Below, in pieces: positions 24,108 to 36,194 of a stretch of DNA of 64,000 bases (position 1 is its first letter; the number at the start of each line of letters is the position of its first letter). Source of the stretch: Chalara sp. BL73 (taxonomy: Eukaryota > Ascomycota > Leotiomycetes > Helotiales). Location: the NCBI GenBank assembly GCA_918026815.1, contig CAKJVC010000049.1, positions 558,001 to 622,000 on the forward strand, given 5' to 3'. Under the pieces are notes generated by a model. The model saw nothing but the letters and a program-made list of their open reading frames with translations, did not search any database and had not been told where the DNA came from. A program made the position numbers and the translations under genes.

Positions 24108-25640
24108 CTATTTCTCATCATTCTGGCTTGTTCCTAAATGCGCATAAATATTATGAACCTGGGGACTCGGCTCGTGGAAGTCCCCATCGACAAAAACGTC
24201 CACTTGTTCCTTTGTCATGAATTGCTCATTGCCAAATTGCCACACAGATAAATCCTCGGGATCATTGCCCTTCATCTGAGCTTCAATGTTAAAGCTTTCG
24301 TGGTCTTCCATCACTCGCATCCATGGCTTTACTCCAGGGTCACAGAATCCGGACTTCCCTCTCACTCCACTGCATTGGATTTTTGGAGTTCTCTTGCCTT
24401 CATGTTGATAATCTTACAGCCACCTTCCACTTTCTCTTCGTCGTTCGTGTACAAGTCAATGCACTTCTTCCAGTAGGTTAGTGTTTCTATATCTTTAAAC
24501 CCCTCGATCGGCCGCGACGCTGGGATGTTTCTCGTCCCAGCCTCTTCACCTTGATGGACGAAAATTGATCCTCCAAGTGTTGTCTGCATTAGGGCGATGA
24601 GCTTGGCACCCTTTGCTCTGTAGGACTTACTGTCATCAGAGTAGCGCCAAGCAGATCTCGGATTATCGTGATTCTAAATGACTACTGAGTTTGATCCGTC
24701 ATTTTCAATCATGACATGTTGCCAGCCTGTGACAATTGACTTCATTTCTTTCACATCCCAGGACTTCAACTTCATTCTGACCTTAGACACATCTATATCA
24801 ATTACATCAAAGATAAAATTCATCCCCAGCATACCAGAATTAGCAAAGACGGTCTCGCAAACATCCTGCTCATCACTGACATCCAGAATTTCTCCCATCG
24901 TGCATCGTATTTGCTCAGAACCTCACGATGAATTTCTCGCAGATACCGGTACAATCTTGGTATATTGACGAAATATTGCAGCCCAGGCTGGTACCTCGGC
25001 CCGAGACAGAGGGATACTTCAGCGTCTGGATACTCGGGGACCATGGAGAGTAGGTTGATAACACCTATACGGAATCCGGCAGTGCCTCACCTCATCCAAA
25101 AGTGCATTGCATCCCAGATACCCTTCATTAAGGTTCTCCCAGTTCAAATCAGGTGACTCTAGTGTGAAGAGTGCCGGTAGTACTCGCCAGTCTTCTAATC
25201 ATAATTCCACGCCGAGTTAGCTTCACCAAGGATTTGAGCCCGGTTGTTGGGAGGCTCCGGCGTGCCATCAGCACTGACGTTCCTTGGTTTCTCTGGATAT
25301 ACCAATCGCGCTTCAACTAGAAAACCTCCAATGCCTCGGTTCTCTAGAAACCACATGTGCTTATTGCTGGTATGGTTAACCCCAAGATCTACCATCAACT
25401 TCATATCTCGCTTCCTCAATTCTGAAATTAGCTCATCCACGCCCCAAGGTACCATATACATGGACTATTTCCTTGTAATTCACAATGTCATTCATCACAT
25501 CTGCTTCATGTAGCCTACAGATCGACAATGACTGCACCTAATGTCTTCATTTAGTCACGCCCCATCCTGTGCCTGGGCGAGACTGGAACGACAATGGATA
25601 AACCTGGTATACCACAGCCTCTCTTTACGCCTTTTCAGTA
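24108..25640 (-). pseudogene. GH13 alpha-glucosidase / oligo-1,6-glucosidase pseudogene
   Basis: Reading the minus strand, family blocks occur in the right order but in changing frames. AVVYQVYPLSF lies near 25620 and NYKEI..VYGTL near 25480. GVDELISELRKRDMKLMVDLGVNHTS is at 25461-25370 and NNRAQILGEANSAWNYD is near 25200. YLREIHREVLSKYD is near 24920, GMNFIFDVIDID near 24810 and MQTTLGGSIFVHQGEE near 24589. GFCDPGVKPWMRVM and AQMKGNDPEDLSVWQF lie near 24350-24230. Fungal maltases have these blocks in one frame. Here stops follow SAWNYD, FRIGVINLLS is reached in a shifted frame, and the block between the N-terminal strand and the first conserved region is largely missing. It is a relatively young wreck, since many blocks are near perfect. 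Confidence 0.88.
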
Positions 25641-26314
25641 TTGAATATGAAGAATTTGTTACGGGCATATTACAGAATCGTAGATAAAATAGCAGTTATT
25701 AGCGTTTTTAATGGGAGTGTTGTATATATGCTTAGCGCTCGCGGCTGCCATACGGAGCAATGATTATATTCATCTTGCCTTAGATTTCAAAAAATTGCTC
25801 CGCCACGCTGTCTTGCTTATTCAATCGGTTCAAAGACAAGGCTGTGAGGAACCTAGAGTCATGTAGGTCGGCTAAGTCATGGACTTTATCCATTCTTCTG
25901 AATGCACTGCATTTTATTCATATCCCCCGTCCTCCGTCCCAAAATTCATTGTGACAGTGTGCTTTTGGACAGTAATTAGAGTATAATTTGTCTGAGATAA
26001 TACCGCTGCCGCCAAACTAGGCTAATATCCTGGCATCGGCAAGAAAACGGTGGCACCAATGTATTCTTTGTAAACGTATGATGTGAGTATTGAGAAATTT
26101 TATACAGTGGGAGAATTAAACGTCTCACCAACACCAACACATCTGCAGCCTGCCTACTGCTTATATTTCATAATAACGCTGATCCAAATTCCAAAACGGA
26201 AGGTGCCTTTCCAATTCCCCCAGCATCGAGATTGAGAAATCCTCGCATCAACAATCACAAGTGAACCATGAAAACACTTGCTTCATAAATCTTATCACAT
26301 GCCTCCTTAGCTCA
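25641..26314. other. AT-rich intergenic stretch
   Basis: No open frame of note. The region is AT-rich and shows no recognised repeat. Confidence 0.4.
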
Positions 26315-27420
26315 CTAATGATCCCTGAAGATACGAAAATACCATATCCCAACACTCACAAGAGTTGCTGGCACAACAAACGCCCAGTATATCCACATCT
26401 TTTCTGATACCCCCCACGACCTTGAGTCAGCCCCGTAGTCAAAAAAAGTTGTACTAAAAACAGCAGAAATGTATGTTGGAGGCAAAAAGACCAGGGCGAT
26501 AAATGAGGTAGCTTTCATAGCTTGACTGTCTGCTTTTGTTGCCTTGGCAATTTCCACTGAGGCACGCGCATCATCTTGCGAAACGACATTGAAGGCTCGT
26601 TGGATCTCGTTTTTCATTCGGTCTCGGTATGATATACAGCGGCAGTGCATACTGTAGGCCATATGTGCGTACAGTAGGAGTCTTTGATGTGTTCTTCGCA
26701 AGGCAATGTCAAGACGCGATTCGCGAGGTGAATGCTCAATGAAATCAGTGTGGTATTTTAGTATGTGGTCAAGTGTCTTGACGTTCACTCCCAAGATCTC
26801 TGAGACGGTAATAGTATGCCTGGCTACTTCGTGTAGTCGCGCGTAGTCGGTGTTTGTTTTCAGTCGTCTCACATGCTCTACCCTTTGCCCTGCTGTATTT
26901 TCTTCCGACTCCGTCAGCTCCCGTATGGCGTAAGTAGCTTTATGCTGTAAATTGAGGTAGTAGTTCATAATCAAGACATATGGCCATAGCGGATCGTTAG
27001 GTGGGCTTCTCTTTAGGTTTTGCAAGATCAAAGGAACAAGTCGGTTGACAGCCGGCACATCAGCTCTAATAAATAGAATGTTGGTCTTCTGTGATGCCCT
27101 CAGCCAATTGGTAAAAACGATGATATCTCGCCAGTGGCGGATGATCCTTTCACCCATGTTTTGAAAGATAAAATGCTGGACCAAAAAACGAGACCAAGTG
27201 TCTGATATGAAATCAGCAATATCTGGCAGAGATGCAAGACTAGTCGATACCTACTAACACTTGAAATTATTCCATCTCTATCGAAATCATCCTGGTATCC
27301 AAAATACCCATTTGACTCAAGGTATGTAGTTTCCCACCAAGTGGGCAGGAACTCAAACGACGCATTCAGATATTTAGTGCACCAATGACAGCGTTTTAAT
27401 ATATCCTCGTGCCCAGACAC
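26315..27420 (-). CDS. CorA-like magnesium-transporter family protein, N-terminus incomplete
   Basis: The long exon (27178 down to 26315) contains LWPYVLIMNYY, a charged coiled-coil region, DYARLHEVARHTITVSEILGV and, near the end, two membrane helices. The first helix starts around SFIALVFLPPTYISAVFSTTFF and the second is WIYWAFVVPATLVSVGIWYF. This is the architecture of fungal CorA-like proteins; the canonical GMN loop is replaced, as usual in this group. An upstream exon carries FLPTWWETTYLESNGYFGYQ. It can be joined at CGACTA|GTCTTG to give VSRYRLHFIFQNMGERIIRHW, although that donor is unusual. The first codon at 27420 is GTG preceded by an acceptor-like GCAG, so an earlier exon is missing. 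It may transport divalent cations. Decay of the 5' end is possible. Confidence 0.7.
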
Positions 27421-29381
27421 GCTGCGATCTTAATTAGCACAGGTCATGATTCCGAAACAGCGGTAGCTTATACGAAATAGTAACATCATAAATGCCTGCT
27501 TCCTCGCCAGACGGCTGGTTGGAAGTTGCAGAGACACTATGGTGAATCCAGGAGGTTTCCCACTCACTGGTCCCTGTGTTGAAGTTAAAATTAAGCGTTC
27601 TCTCGAGAGTCTACGACATACCTTTCCTCCATTTGAATACCTCTATCCCGGCACAATGAGCAAGCGGTGCAGGGGCCATCACCGCAACGAGTCAATCATA
27701 CAGGAGAGAGCTTTGGATAATGTCTAAGCCGCTTATAAGGAGACAAATTAGTTCGATAAATAGCATGATAAATATCATATTCCATCCACGGTATTTCTTC
27801 ACAGAGCCCAAGACTCAGCCTACTTCCAGCCACCACTACTTTTACAGTCTAAAGCCAGGAGGCTGCAGCCCTGCTGAGGCTTACTCGCGATGTCAGGAGT
27901 CTCTTGGAACGTACCATTTTCATCTTCTATTGCAAGGAAACCCGGTGGTGGGTGCCTAAATTGCGATATCATATTCTTGACTATCTTTTGAGCACAGTCT
28001 ACTCGTATAAGAATGTTATAACGCCCCCTCGACTACGAAGGATTGCGCCTTGGACAGATGGTGTGGGTAGCTGAGGCAGGATCCTGGAGAGGGGTGAACG
28101 CCCCTCTGTAATTGGACCAATCTGTTCAACACCACAACCGCCGCAATCTATGCTCGCTAGAGATCTGACAGCCTGGGAATGCAGAAGCTTCGGTCAATGC
28201 AATTTACCTCCTTGCGCGGTAATAAGTCCAGGGCTGCAACGAGATCTTTCATTGTGCAAGTTGAAAGTACGAACTTTGGCCCTGCGAAGCCAATTCTATA
28301 CAAAAAAAACTTCCTTTTCTTGCTATCACCTTGGATCAGACTTGCTCGAATGCGCCAAGTCGAGTACCGTGTGACCAGTGTCCCAATATCATTGCGGTGT
28401 TTTGGCATATGGCGCCTTAATACGTATAGTATCGACCTTTTAATACTACGCTTGTATTAGTATTAAATTATTGTAAAATACCTAATGTTAATATAAAAAT
28501 CTAATACAAGACTATACGGTAATAATATTATATATTGCTAAAACTAGCTGTGCAAAGGATTTATACAATATTTTTTTCATTAAAGTATTATTTTACATAA
28601 AATGTACAAGGTTGTAAATACGTTTGTAAAACGCGCTAAACTGAAGTTTTATAACTATACGCAGTATATAGTAATACTATGGTATAGCGTAATATAATAA
28701 TATAAGATTGCTAAATTTAATTGTCGCACGTATACAAGCTAGCAATATCAAATTGCGCGGTGTTAGTACAAGGATTTGAGGGTCGATAAACCGTGATGAT
28801 ACTATTGAGAACAATGCATGCAACAGAATGCCTCCCAACAGAAGAGGCATGCTAATTATGAGGTTCAAATCTTGGAAACTATCATACATACAAATTAAGA
28901 ATATGATGGCATGTTTTTGTAATACTTTATTATTTAGCCTGTACTAATATGATCTTCTGAGTCGTTAATCATGTGATATTCTGGTCTGAATTGAGAAAAT
29001 ACGACGATCTAGAACATTGTGAACAAGGGAGGCGCTCTTTTGTAACATGGAACGCGCCATATTCTTGGGGTTATCGCCATAAGATTTACAACGCTAGATC
29101 TTCAATGTGGTTACTCCTCACAAATAGCTTTAGCGACGACTATACACCAATGAGACTAGTTGTGAAAGGATGTCTTTAATTTTTTGTTTTTCCGTAGCTA
29201 CAAAAAGGTCTCGTGAGAGATAAGAAATATAAATACCAATTCCAATGTCTATGTTGGATAGACTTCACCTTTGACTTTTTCCCTTCTTCCGTCCGCTCTC
29301 CTCTCATTTCTATTTCCAACAGGCCAATCCTCTTCAATAGTCATACAACCATTTTGAGTTTGGTGATGATAAAAAGAGTTA
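27421..29381. other. AT-rich gene-poor region
   Basis: Nothing coding was recognised. From about 28440 to 28960 the sequence is extremely AT-rich with many TA dinucleotides. This is typical of old, mutation-degraded repeats in filamentous ascomycetes. No element ends could be defined. Confidence 0.5.
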
Positions 29382-29921
29382 TTAAACGCAAGTAGCGGAA
29401 TAAGAACGAATACCCGTAGTGAGCTGCTTGCACCCATTAGGCGTGGGATCTGCGACAGTAACAGTGATAACTCCGCCTGCGCCGCAGTTTGCGGCTTCAT
29501 AGAGTCGAACTATCGCCTATTAGCCTAACGAAGTTCATGGTCCAGATATGTAATGGGAAAATACGGAAGACGTACTGGTGCAACCAGGAAATATATCCGT
29601 GACAGTCCCGGAGATGGTCCCCGGGAGGATTGCATTGCAGGTTGTGGGGTTTAAGATGAAGCCTTCTGCGATATCTGGAGAACCGGTTACCACGCAACCT
29701 CCGCGAGACCTGGTGATCGAATGCCGGTTAGCTGAGTTGTTTTATATTAGGTCTCAAGAGTTAAACAGGACAGAGACGTTGAACAGAGTATCTCAATAAG
29801 GAAGATTGACTTACCAGAGATCCATGGTGGCGGCGAAGGGCTGGCGCACCTCGAGACTTGGGGCAGCTAGAGCGCTCGTTGTGGCCAGGACAGCGGTGAA
29901 AAAGAGGTTGGAGAATTGCAT
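29382..29921 (-). CDS. Small secreted six-cysteine protein, 128 aa
   Basis: I assembled three exons by hand: 29815-29921, 29565-29709 and 29382-29516, with phases 2 and 0 consistent. The N-terminus MQFSNLFFTAVLATTSALA is a clear signal peptide. A short propeptide-like stretch ending EVRQ follows. The mature part has six cysteines (GGCVVTG, TTCNAI, PGCTS, ANCGAGG, NGCKQL, SATCV), enough for three disulphide bridges, with the last Cys just before the stop. Size, secretion signal and cysteine pattern are those of small secreted fungal proteins, which include effectors. I recognise no named family. The second intron uses the donor GTATTT, so its exact border is less sure. The gene sits at the edge of an AT-rich region, a common place for such genes. 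Confidence 0.72.
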
Positions 29922-32240
29922 TTTGAATGGGTTGGTGTTGTGTTTGTGCTTTGTAAGATTCCTAGGAGGGATGAGACGATGATTGCTATGTTGGCCGTTA
30001 AGACTACGATATGGAATGGAAAAACGAGGTCTTTATAGGTGATAATTTTTCCTCCCAAACGGAGGGTAGAGGATCCATAATAGGTAAACGACGCTCCATA
30101 GTGGTCAGGCTCGAATCAGAACTTTCTCCATTCTTGAATATTATGCTAATGCTGCCCAGGTACACACTCAAGGGTCCTGGTAGGCATACCTGATTTGGAA
30201 GATGCACTGAGCCCATGCAAATATTTGACTGTGCCCTGATCTCGTGCCTTCTCAACCCTATCTCAGCTACGGGCCCTAACGTAAGTCATCAAAAACCTGA
30301 CGGCGCTGAGTACAGAATGACTACCTTCATTCCAGTCTTCATGGCGCCCAGACATAACTATCCATACAAATCCATGCTTAGGGATTCATTCTACGTTATT
30401 ACCAGACTTCAAATTATAAGGTAAGAGTTCTTAGTCTTGAGAATCCAAACGAGAAGAAGTTTGACTGGTTGCAGACTAGTTCTTACCTCGTGTTCCAGCC
30501 TCCCGAGAAAGCTCAAGATATAAATGCATGAGCCACAAAACGTACGAAAATTGTCATATATCTTAGTCACTAGCTTGTTAAAGCATTTAGCGGTGCAATA
30601 GACAGCGTTCATTCGAACTGAATTGTACAAGAAAATAGATGCAGCTACGCATCACCAGACTCAATCTCGGATGCACAATTTAGGCTCGCTGAAACGCGGA
30701 AATTGAGAGGGGGGAGCAATCCGAGTGATAAACATTAGTTGCAAATCCCTGTGTTCATATATTCCTCTTTCCAGACGGTGAAGGCAGTACGTCATCACAG
30801 CGCACAAGTCTAAAGATTCGAAAATGGGCAGGTGTATCTGATATAGGAAAAGGTTGTCGATATCCGCTCCAGTGGCATTCGTGCAACTTTGCATATGATG
30901 TATGTAAGTAACGTAGCGGATATTTTATTGCCCATTTATCATCGCGTAGCCTTCTAAGCCCTGTATCAAAGTTCTGAATTAATTTGGTGGCTCATGAGTA
31001 GTATACACGTTTCCCTTGTCAAATAATAATCCACTAGATCAAGAGAGAAGTTCCTAAGATCAAACGGAACTAACCTAGGGAACAATCTATCCTCGGGGCT
31101 GGAACTAAGAACTCAAACAGTCAAAAGACGTCTCAATCATCACAATACAAGAAGGATAGTCCGGCACGGCATGAATATGAGAACCGATAGGTGGTCACAA
31201 GACAGTAGCACAATAAGCTGACGGCTTTTATCACATTTAGGAAGCATATAGAAGAAGCTCGTGAGTCTCTTGTAGGAAAGCGCCAATACAGGCGATTTTA
31301 ATTTTAGTAAACACATTTGCAAAGATGCCAAACACGATGTGATCTAAGGGGGCTCCGGAATATCCATTTGTGCAATCATTCGAAGAAGCGGCCATTTTGG
31401 AGCTCGATTCGTAAAGGTTCCCCAATTGTCAGAAAGCTTACTTGCTTACAGAATGCAAAAAGTAATCATGGTTACACATGACGTACCAAAATGCTAAAGG
31501 GAATTTCCCAGCCATGGAGTTCTCTAGTATTACGTCAGACTCGGCATAACGAATGCGGAGCCGAGCAGATATATTCAAGGTATGCTTTTGAGCATAAGTG
31601 CCTAATACTTTCTATCAATGATTACGCACATGCGCCGCAGACTATTCTCAACAAAAGCTGTAAGCTGACGCGAAAAGCATGACAAAGCGCCTCACGACAC
31701 AAGACTGGCTGCTAACAATCTGAGATTGTAGATACAGGGCTCTAAAGAAGCCCTAGTTTCCAAGAATGGGCATTCAAATCGTGTAAGGGTTGGTGCACTT
31801 GGATTTTGTAGTTAGTTTGAGACATTGGCCACGGGACTTCCGATTAACCCATTAATTCTACCATAAAACACAGTCAAAAAAGGTAACGTCGCTTGAGGAT
31901 ACACGTCATAAAAATTTCATTTGAGGAGAGAATTGCCTCAGGAAGATCAACACCATTGCTCAACGATGCCCCAAACTCTTTATACCCTATGTACATCAGT
32001 TGGCAGCTCTCAAAATATGCCAGACTCCTTCTAGAAGATGCAATTTGCATATGAAGAATTCGGGAATCTCCCAGTGGAAGTGTAAGGCCCTGACAAGGTG
32101 GCTGACAAATCGATCTTTGGTGATGACCTCTTGGCGTAATCTTCATCCAACTAGACTGATACTCTCGCGAGTTTGAAATAGTAATAACTATTTCCAATCT
32201 AGTTTTTCTCTGACTGGATGTGAGTAGCTTGAGCACTCAC
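29922..32240. other. Gene-poor region with unresolved open frames
   Basis: Several minus-strand frames of 60-120 codons are present: 30661-30894, 31237-31425 and 31874-32236. Some have protein-like composition, for example a frame starting MAASSNDCTNGYSGAPLDHIV at 31395. I could not join them into a gene with consistent phases. They may be exons of a decayed or unusual membrane protein. Confidence 0.35.
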
Positions 32241-32514
32241 CGCTGGCCACTGACAGTACTATGGCAATCCATTTTGCAACCTTTGGATTGTATTTCGTCT
32301 GCACAACAACTTCACACAAAGCCATCCTAGAGGTCAGGACCATCAGTAAAACTTTATGAATCCCCCAGACAATCGCCGCCACGGCCTGCCTAGAAGTTGA
32401 AATTCTAGTATTCGGTCGCTTAGCCTATTGCAGAAATGCCAGTGCTTGTCTTATAAAAGGTGATAGAGCACATACCTGGATGAAAGACACGACCTTTGTC
32501 TCGTTTGAGTTCAT
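32241..32514 (-). CDS. Possible membrane protein, 5' part only
   Basis: An ATG at 32514 opens a 13-codon exon (MNSNETKVVSFIQ) with a textbook donor GTATGT. A 90-base intron ends at 32386. The second exon (32241-32385) reads AVAAIVWGIHKVLLMVLTSR, then KYNPKVAKWIAIVLSVAS, and ends at a GTGAGT donor in phase 1. That gives at least two hydrophobic stretches. I could not find an acceptor that continues the frame, because the obvious ones downstream lead to stops. It may be the start of a real gene, or of one broken near 32160. No family was recognised. It lies 1.3 kb beyond the 3' end of the UstYa gene, on the same strand. Confidence 0.3.
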
Positions 32515-33796
32515 GTCGGAGCCATTGCGACAGTTGATGCATGTCAGCCAGTCTCGCCTATGGGCCTATCAATAAGATTTTGTTTGAGATTCCTGGCGCG
32601 CGTATTATATTGGCTTTTACCTTATGCTGAGAGTGCTTGAGCCTTTCGCTATTTATAATAATGGTACATTAGAGTAGGGATAGAGGATTCCTATCGTGTA
32701 TTCTACCAAGTTTCCTAGAAGGTTAAACTAGCCCTCTTTTCATTTAAATCGCTCCAGACATCGCTATTGGGGTTGGCTATAGCTGCCTTTACAGCGATGT
32801 TAATTAATAGCTACCTATTAAGGTGACGAATAAGGTTTGCCCGAATGCCATACACGTGCGCAGGTATTATTTGTAGTTGACAGAATTTATTTTCACAGCG
32901 TCCGCACATATCACGACTCGCTATTAAGGGTTTATCTGAAATAGCTAGTTGCTTCGTATGGTTCCATCATCCTCCCTAACTATCCTCCTCAGACTGTTTC
33001 ACCCAATCTGTCGTTTCCGAGTTTGCGTCGCGATGGTACGGCACCATATCTTTCCTTATTTTGAGCAAGAAATTATGCAGTAAATTGTGTACGGATTCAC
33101 CGTTTATGCAGGCCTGCAATAAATATGCTCGTGGTCGAGTTGCGGAGAATGTGCTGATAGGGTTCTTCAACATCCTTAATGGCTCTCCACAGTATCGCCA
33201 GTTACGAGAGTATCTAATACTGTCTGCGCACCGGTTGCTGGGTTGCGTTGATTGTAACGCGATTTACTTGCCTTGGTGGTTCTAGGAATAAGGCTTCTAG
33301 TGATTCGACTACAGGAGACTCAGATGAAGTTCTTTGTAACGTCATGGAAACAAGCTAAACCACGAGATTACGTGTTGAATACCACTCTACTCTACGCCGT
33401 AGAACGCCTATTTACTGTAGGTATTACATTCTAACTCGGGCTCGTGAATTAGACCTGTGATTTCGGTAGAACTTATGCCTATCAAACGGTCCATCCCATG
33501 TGGTGGATGCGGCGTCAACGGATTTCCTTCCGCCCTGGTAGCAGCGGCATGCATCGCTTTTATTTTATGAGCCAGATTCATGGGGACGCAATACTCCAAA
33601 GCTGGGTTGAGACAGTGTGAAGGCAGGAAGCAATGTATGTGGGTCTTGGATATTAGCTTTTAATACTGTCTATCTCCAGATGTCATTACACTAAGGCAAT
33701 ACTCAAGGTTTGTTAACGTGTTTGTGTATATGTTAGCCTCCAAGGCCATTCCTAGCTAACGCTGTGGTGCCCTGCTCTGATTGGCAATTGTTTGTA
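32515..33796. other. Intergenic, nothing recognised
   Basis: Short open frames occur on both strands (32976-33173 minus, 33061-33285 plus) without recognised domain or intron structure. Confidence 0.4.
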
Positions 33797-34961
33797 TCAT
33801 GCATGATCATGCATATCATTGAACGGTTTTATGCTATGGCCGTGAACGAAACTTGGTCCTAGGGAAAGGTCAGAGTCACTTCTGAACTACTCTTCGAGAA
33901 AGGGAATATGTGGAAGTGTGGCTGGCAGGAGGAGAAATATCTTACCAAACTTTGGATGAACGATATAATTCTCCTGAAAGACATCAACGGTGTTGTCGCG
34001 AGAGTAATCTATCACCTTGCTGAAATCAACACATTGATGTGGCGCGGTTTGATTGACAATTGGCTGGGAATCTATATCCGTCCACATGTGTGTTATAATT
34101 GACACATCTGCTCGACATGTCGCACCCATACGCAGAACTTCAAGACAGTGCTCTGTGGTTAGTAATGTTAGAGCGATGCGGTCAATTATAAGAAGGCTAT
34201 TTCAGAGATAGGGGAGTGTCTCACTATTGTGTTCTCGATTTACGCTGATCTCTTCTTCGGTGGCATTCGGAAAGTAATACTCCGGGTGCAGTGTCTGATA
34301 AAGTCGTTTCTGCAGTTCTATCAATCAAGACTAGAATTACAATTAATGGGTTTGCGCGTTGCTTACGATGCAGTGCAGCTCGTGCATCACGCTCAACATC
34401 CCAAGGTAACCGCCATCTGGTAGCTTCACAGCTTCGTTTTCGCGTTCCCATCGGTGGATCCACTCGTCCGATACCCTTATGTTGTTGTCTGTAAATTGTC
34501 AACACTACAAGTTTGATTATGCATTACAAAATGACGAACATTGAAGCAGGTCTCTCCACGCCTTATCCAGCTCAGGCCTTGGTTCACCAGTATAGATGCC
34601 GTGTGGCGGTCCCATAATATCAAAAACCTCAAGATGTGTCTCTGTTCCTGCTAACTTTGCGGGGGCTAGGTATCCGTTAGTGATTCCAGAGCCTAATTCT
34701 TAGGATACCAAGCTTCTTACAGTCTAACAAACCAAAGACAGAGTTTGTCTTCCGTGCCCTCGTCATTGATAGCACGAATATTGTGGTGTAAGCTGCTATC
34801 AGAACACAATGCAACACCCAGGCGCGAGCATTTTGCCATTTCGACGTCCGCCTAAGTCGCTGTAGGTCGATATCCTCGAAGGAAGACTCAGAACTTCTGG
34901 ATGGTGAATCATCGGTGTAGATTGGAATATACTCTTGAATGGTCTTCTCTCGAAACGACAT
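33797..34961 (-). CDS. UstYa-family (DUF3328) oxidase, 280 aa, six exons
   Basis: Exons 34721-34961, 34540-34665, 34367-34488, 34225-34309, 33946-34152 and 33797-33858 add up to 843 bases with consistent phases. The protein starts MSFREKTIQEYIPIYTDDSP and has one membrane segment at about residues 46-66. It then shows family blocks SPAKL, GEPRPELDKAWRDLL, YNNIRVSDEW and GYLGMLSVMHELHC. These are followed by LHPEYYFPNATEEE, REHNKHC, CRADVSIITHMW and TAPHQCVDF. The two HxxHC motifs (HELHC at about 158-162, HNKHC at about 190-194) are the metal-binding signature of UstYa proteins, which oxidatively cyclise peptides in ustiloxin-type pathways. The first intron has a perfect CTAAC branch site. All key residues are present, so the enzyme should be active. 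The neighbouring secreted repeat precursor is its obvious candidate substrate. Confidence 0.9.
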
Positions 34962-36194
34962 TTTCAAATGTGAGACTTCACGTTTTACAAAGCTATGAGA
35001 GATCAAATAGAGCAAGGCCGAAAGGGCGGCAGGATAATTCACAGGTCATAGGACTAGTTTCTTGCTCGATCGCGGGGATGTCTGATTGATTGCTCATCCT
35101 TGGAAGACGAATCGTCCAACGAATGAGCCCCTTGTTCTTGATCTAGGAAGAAATTTTATGCATAGCTCTGCATTTTATGATGGCAATCTCTCCATTGGAA
35201 ACAACCCGGTTTGAATGTTCTATATGCTAGGGAGGGAGGAATGCGGATGAGGAGAAGCAACCTTCCTTTCAGAGGCAAGTTAATGGGGAAATTCCAAGAA
35301 GAGGGGCAAAGCTTGCGTCTAGCCCCTGAACCCAAGCGATTAAGCGAATCCATTCTTAACGCCAAAATAAAGTTTCCAACAACTAGCGACAAGCTTTGCC
35401 ACATGGAAGCAGCTGGCTTGTGTGCACTTCAGGCATCACAATGGGCTTCCTAATGGAGGTTTATTCGCGACGAGTACAGTCAGATAGTGCCTGATATATG
35501 CACTTCCGGGATTTCCATTTCTATACGTTGTTGTCTTATGTGAAGCGATCCCCTCTGCTACATCGCACTTTCTCACAGCCGGGCATGTAGCAGGAACATG
35601 ATTAACGCGATCTCAGTCTGTTGGGCTCCGTTTGGAACACAGCAAGTCGCTGAAGAGCCCTGCTACTGACTTAATTTCCAAAAGCTAATATGTTCATCAA
35701 ATGATTAGAATAAAAGACAACGCTATTAGAGAAGTTTGTTTCTACATTTACAAGCACTATGCTATATTTATTGGACACAGGCAGAGCTTGGCCACATGTA
35801 AGCATGTGCAATAGATTGCTTGGATCTGCTACTCATGCTCCTCTGGCCTATGGGTTTATGTCTTGGTATTTTCTTGGACCTCAAAGTTGTGGCACAAAAG
35901 TTCGAGCAAAGCCCAACGGTCACAGTTTTGTACCACCCGGGCGTTTGACTCCACTGTCACCTTCCATATCAGATCGAGATCATCATTGCTGACCCATGGT
36001 AACAATGGTTAGATCAATGAGGCACAGGCCGTTAGGACAAGATCGTCAGTGGGATTCTACGGCATGGTCTGCTTGGTCAGAGGGGCAGTGATTGATGGCC
36101 GCTCATAAGTGGAGGGTGTTTCATTAAAGGCTTCTTTCGCATCGCGAGCTTTGCCCTCCAAAACCAAATCCCACATATAGCCACTTCAGTAACT
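34962..36194. other. Divergent promoter region between UstYa gene and peptide precursor
   Basis: About 1.2 kb between two outward-facing start codons. No gene was recognised inside. It would be expected to carry shared control sites, but I could not identify a specific operator by eye. Confidence 0.5.
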
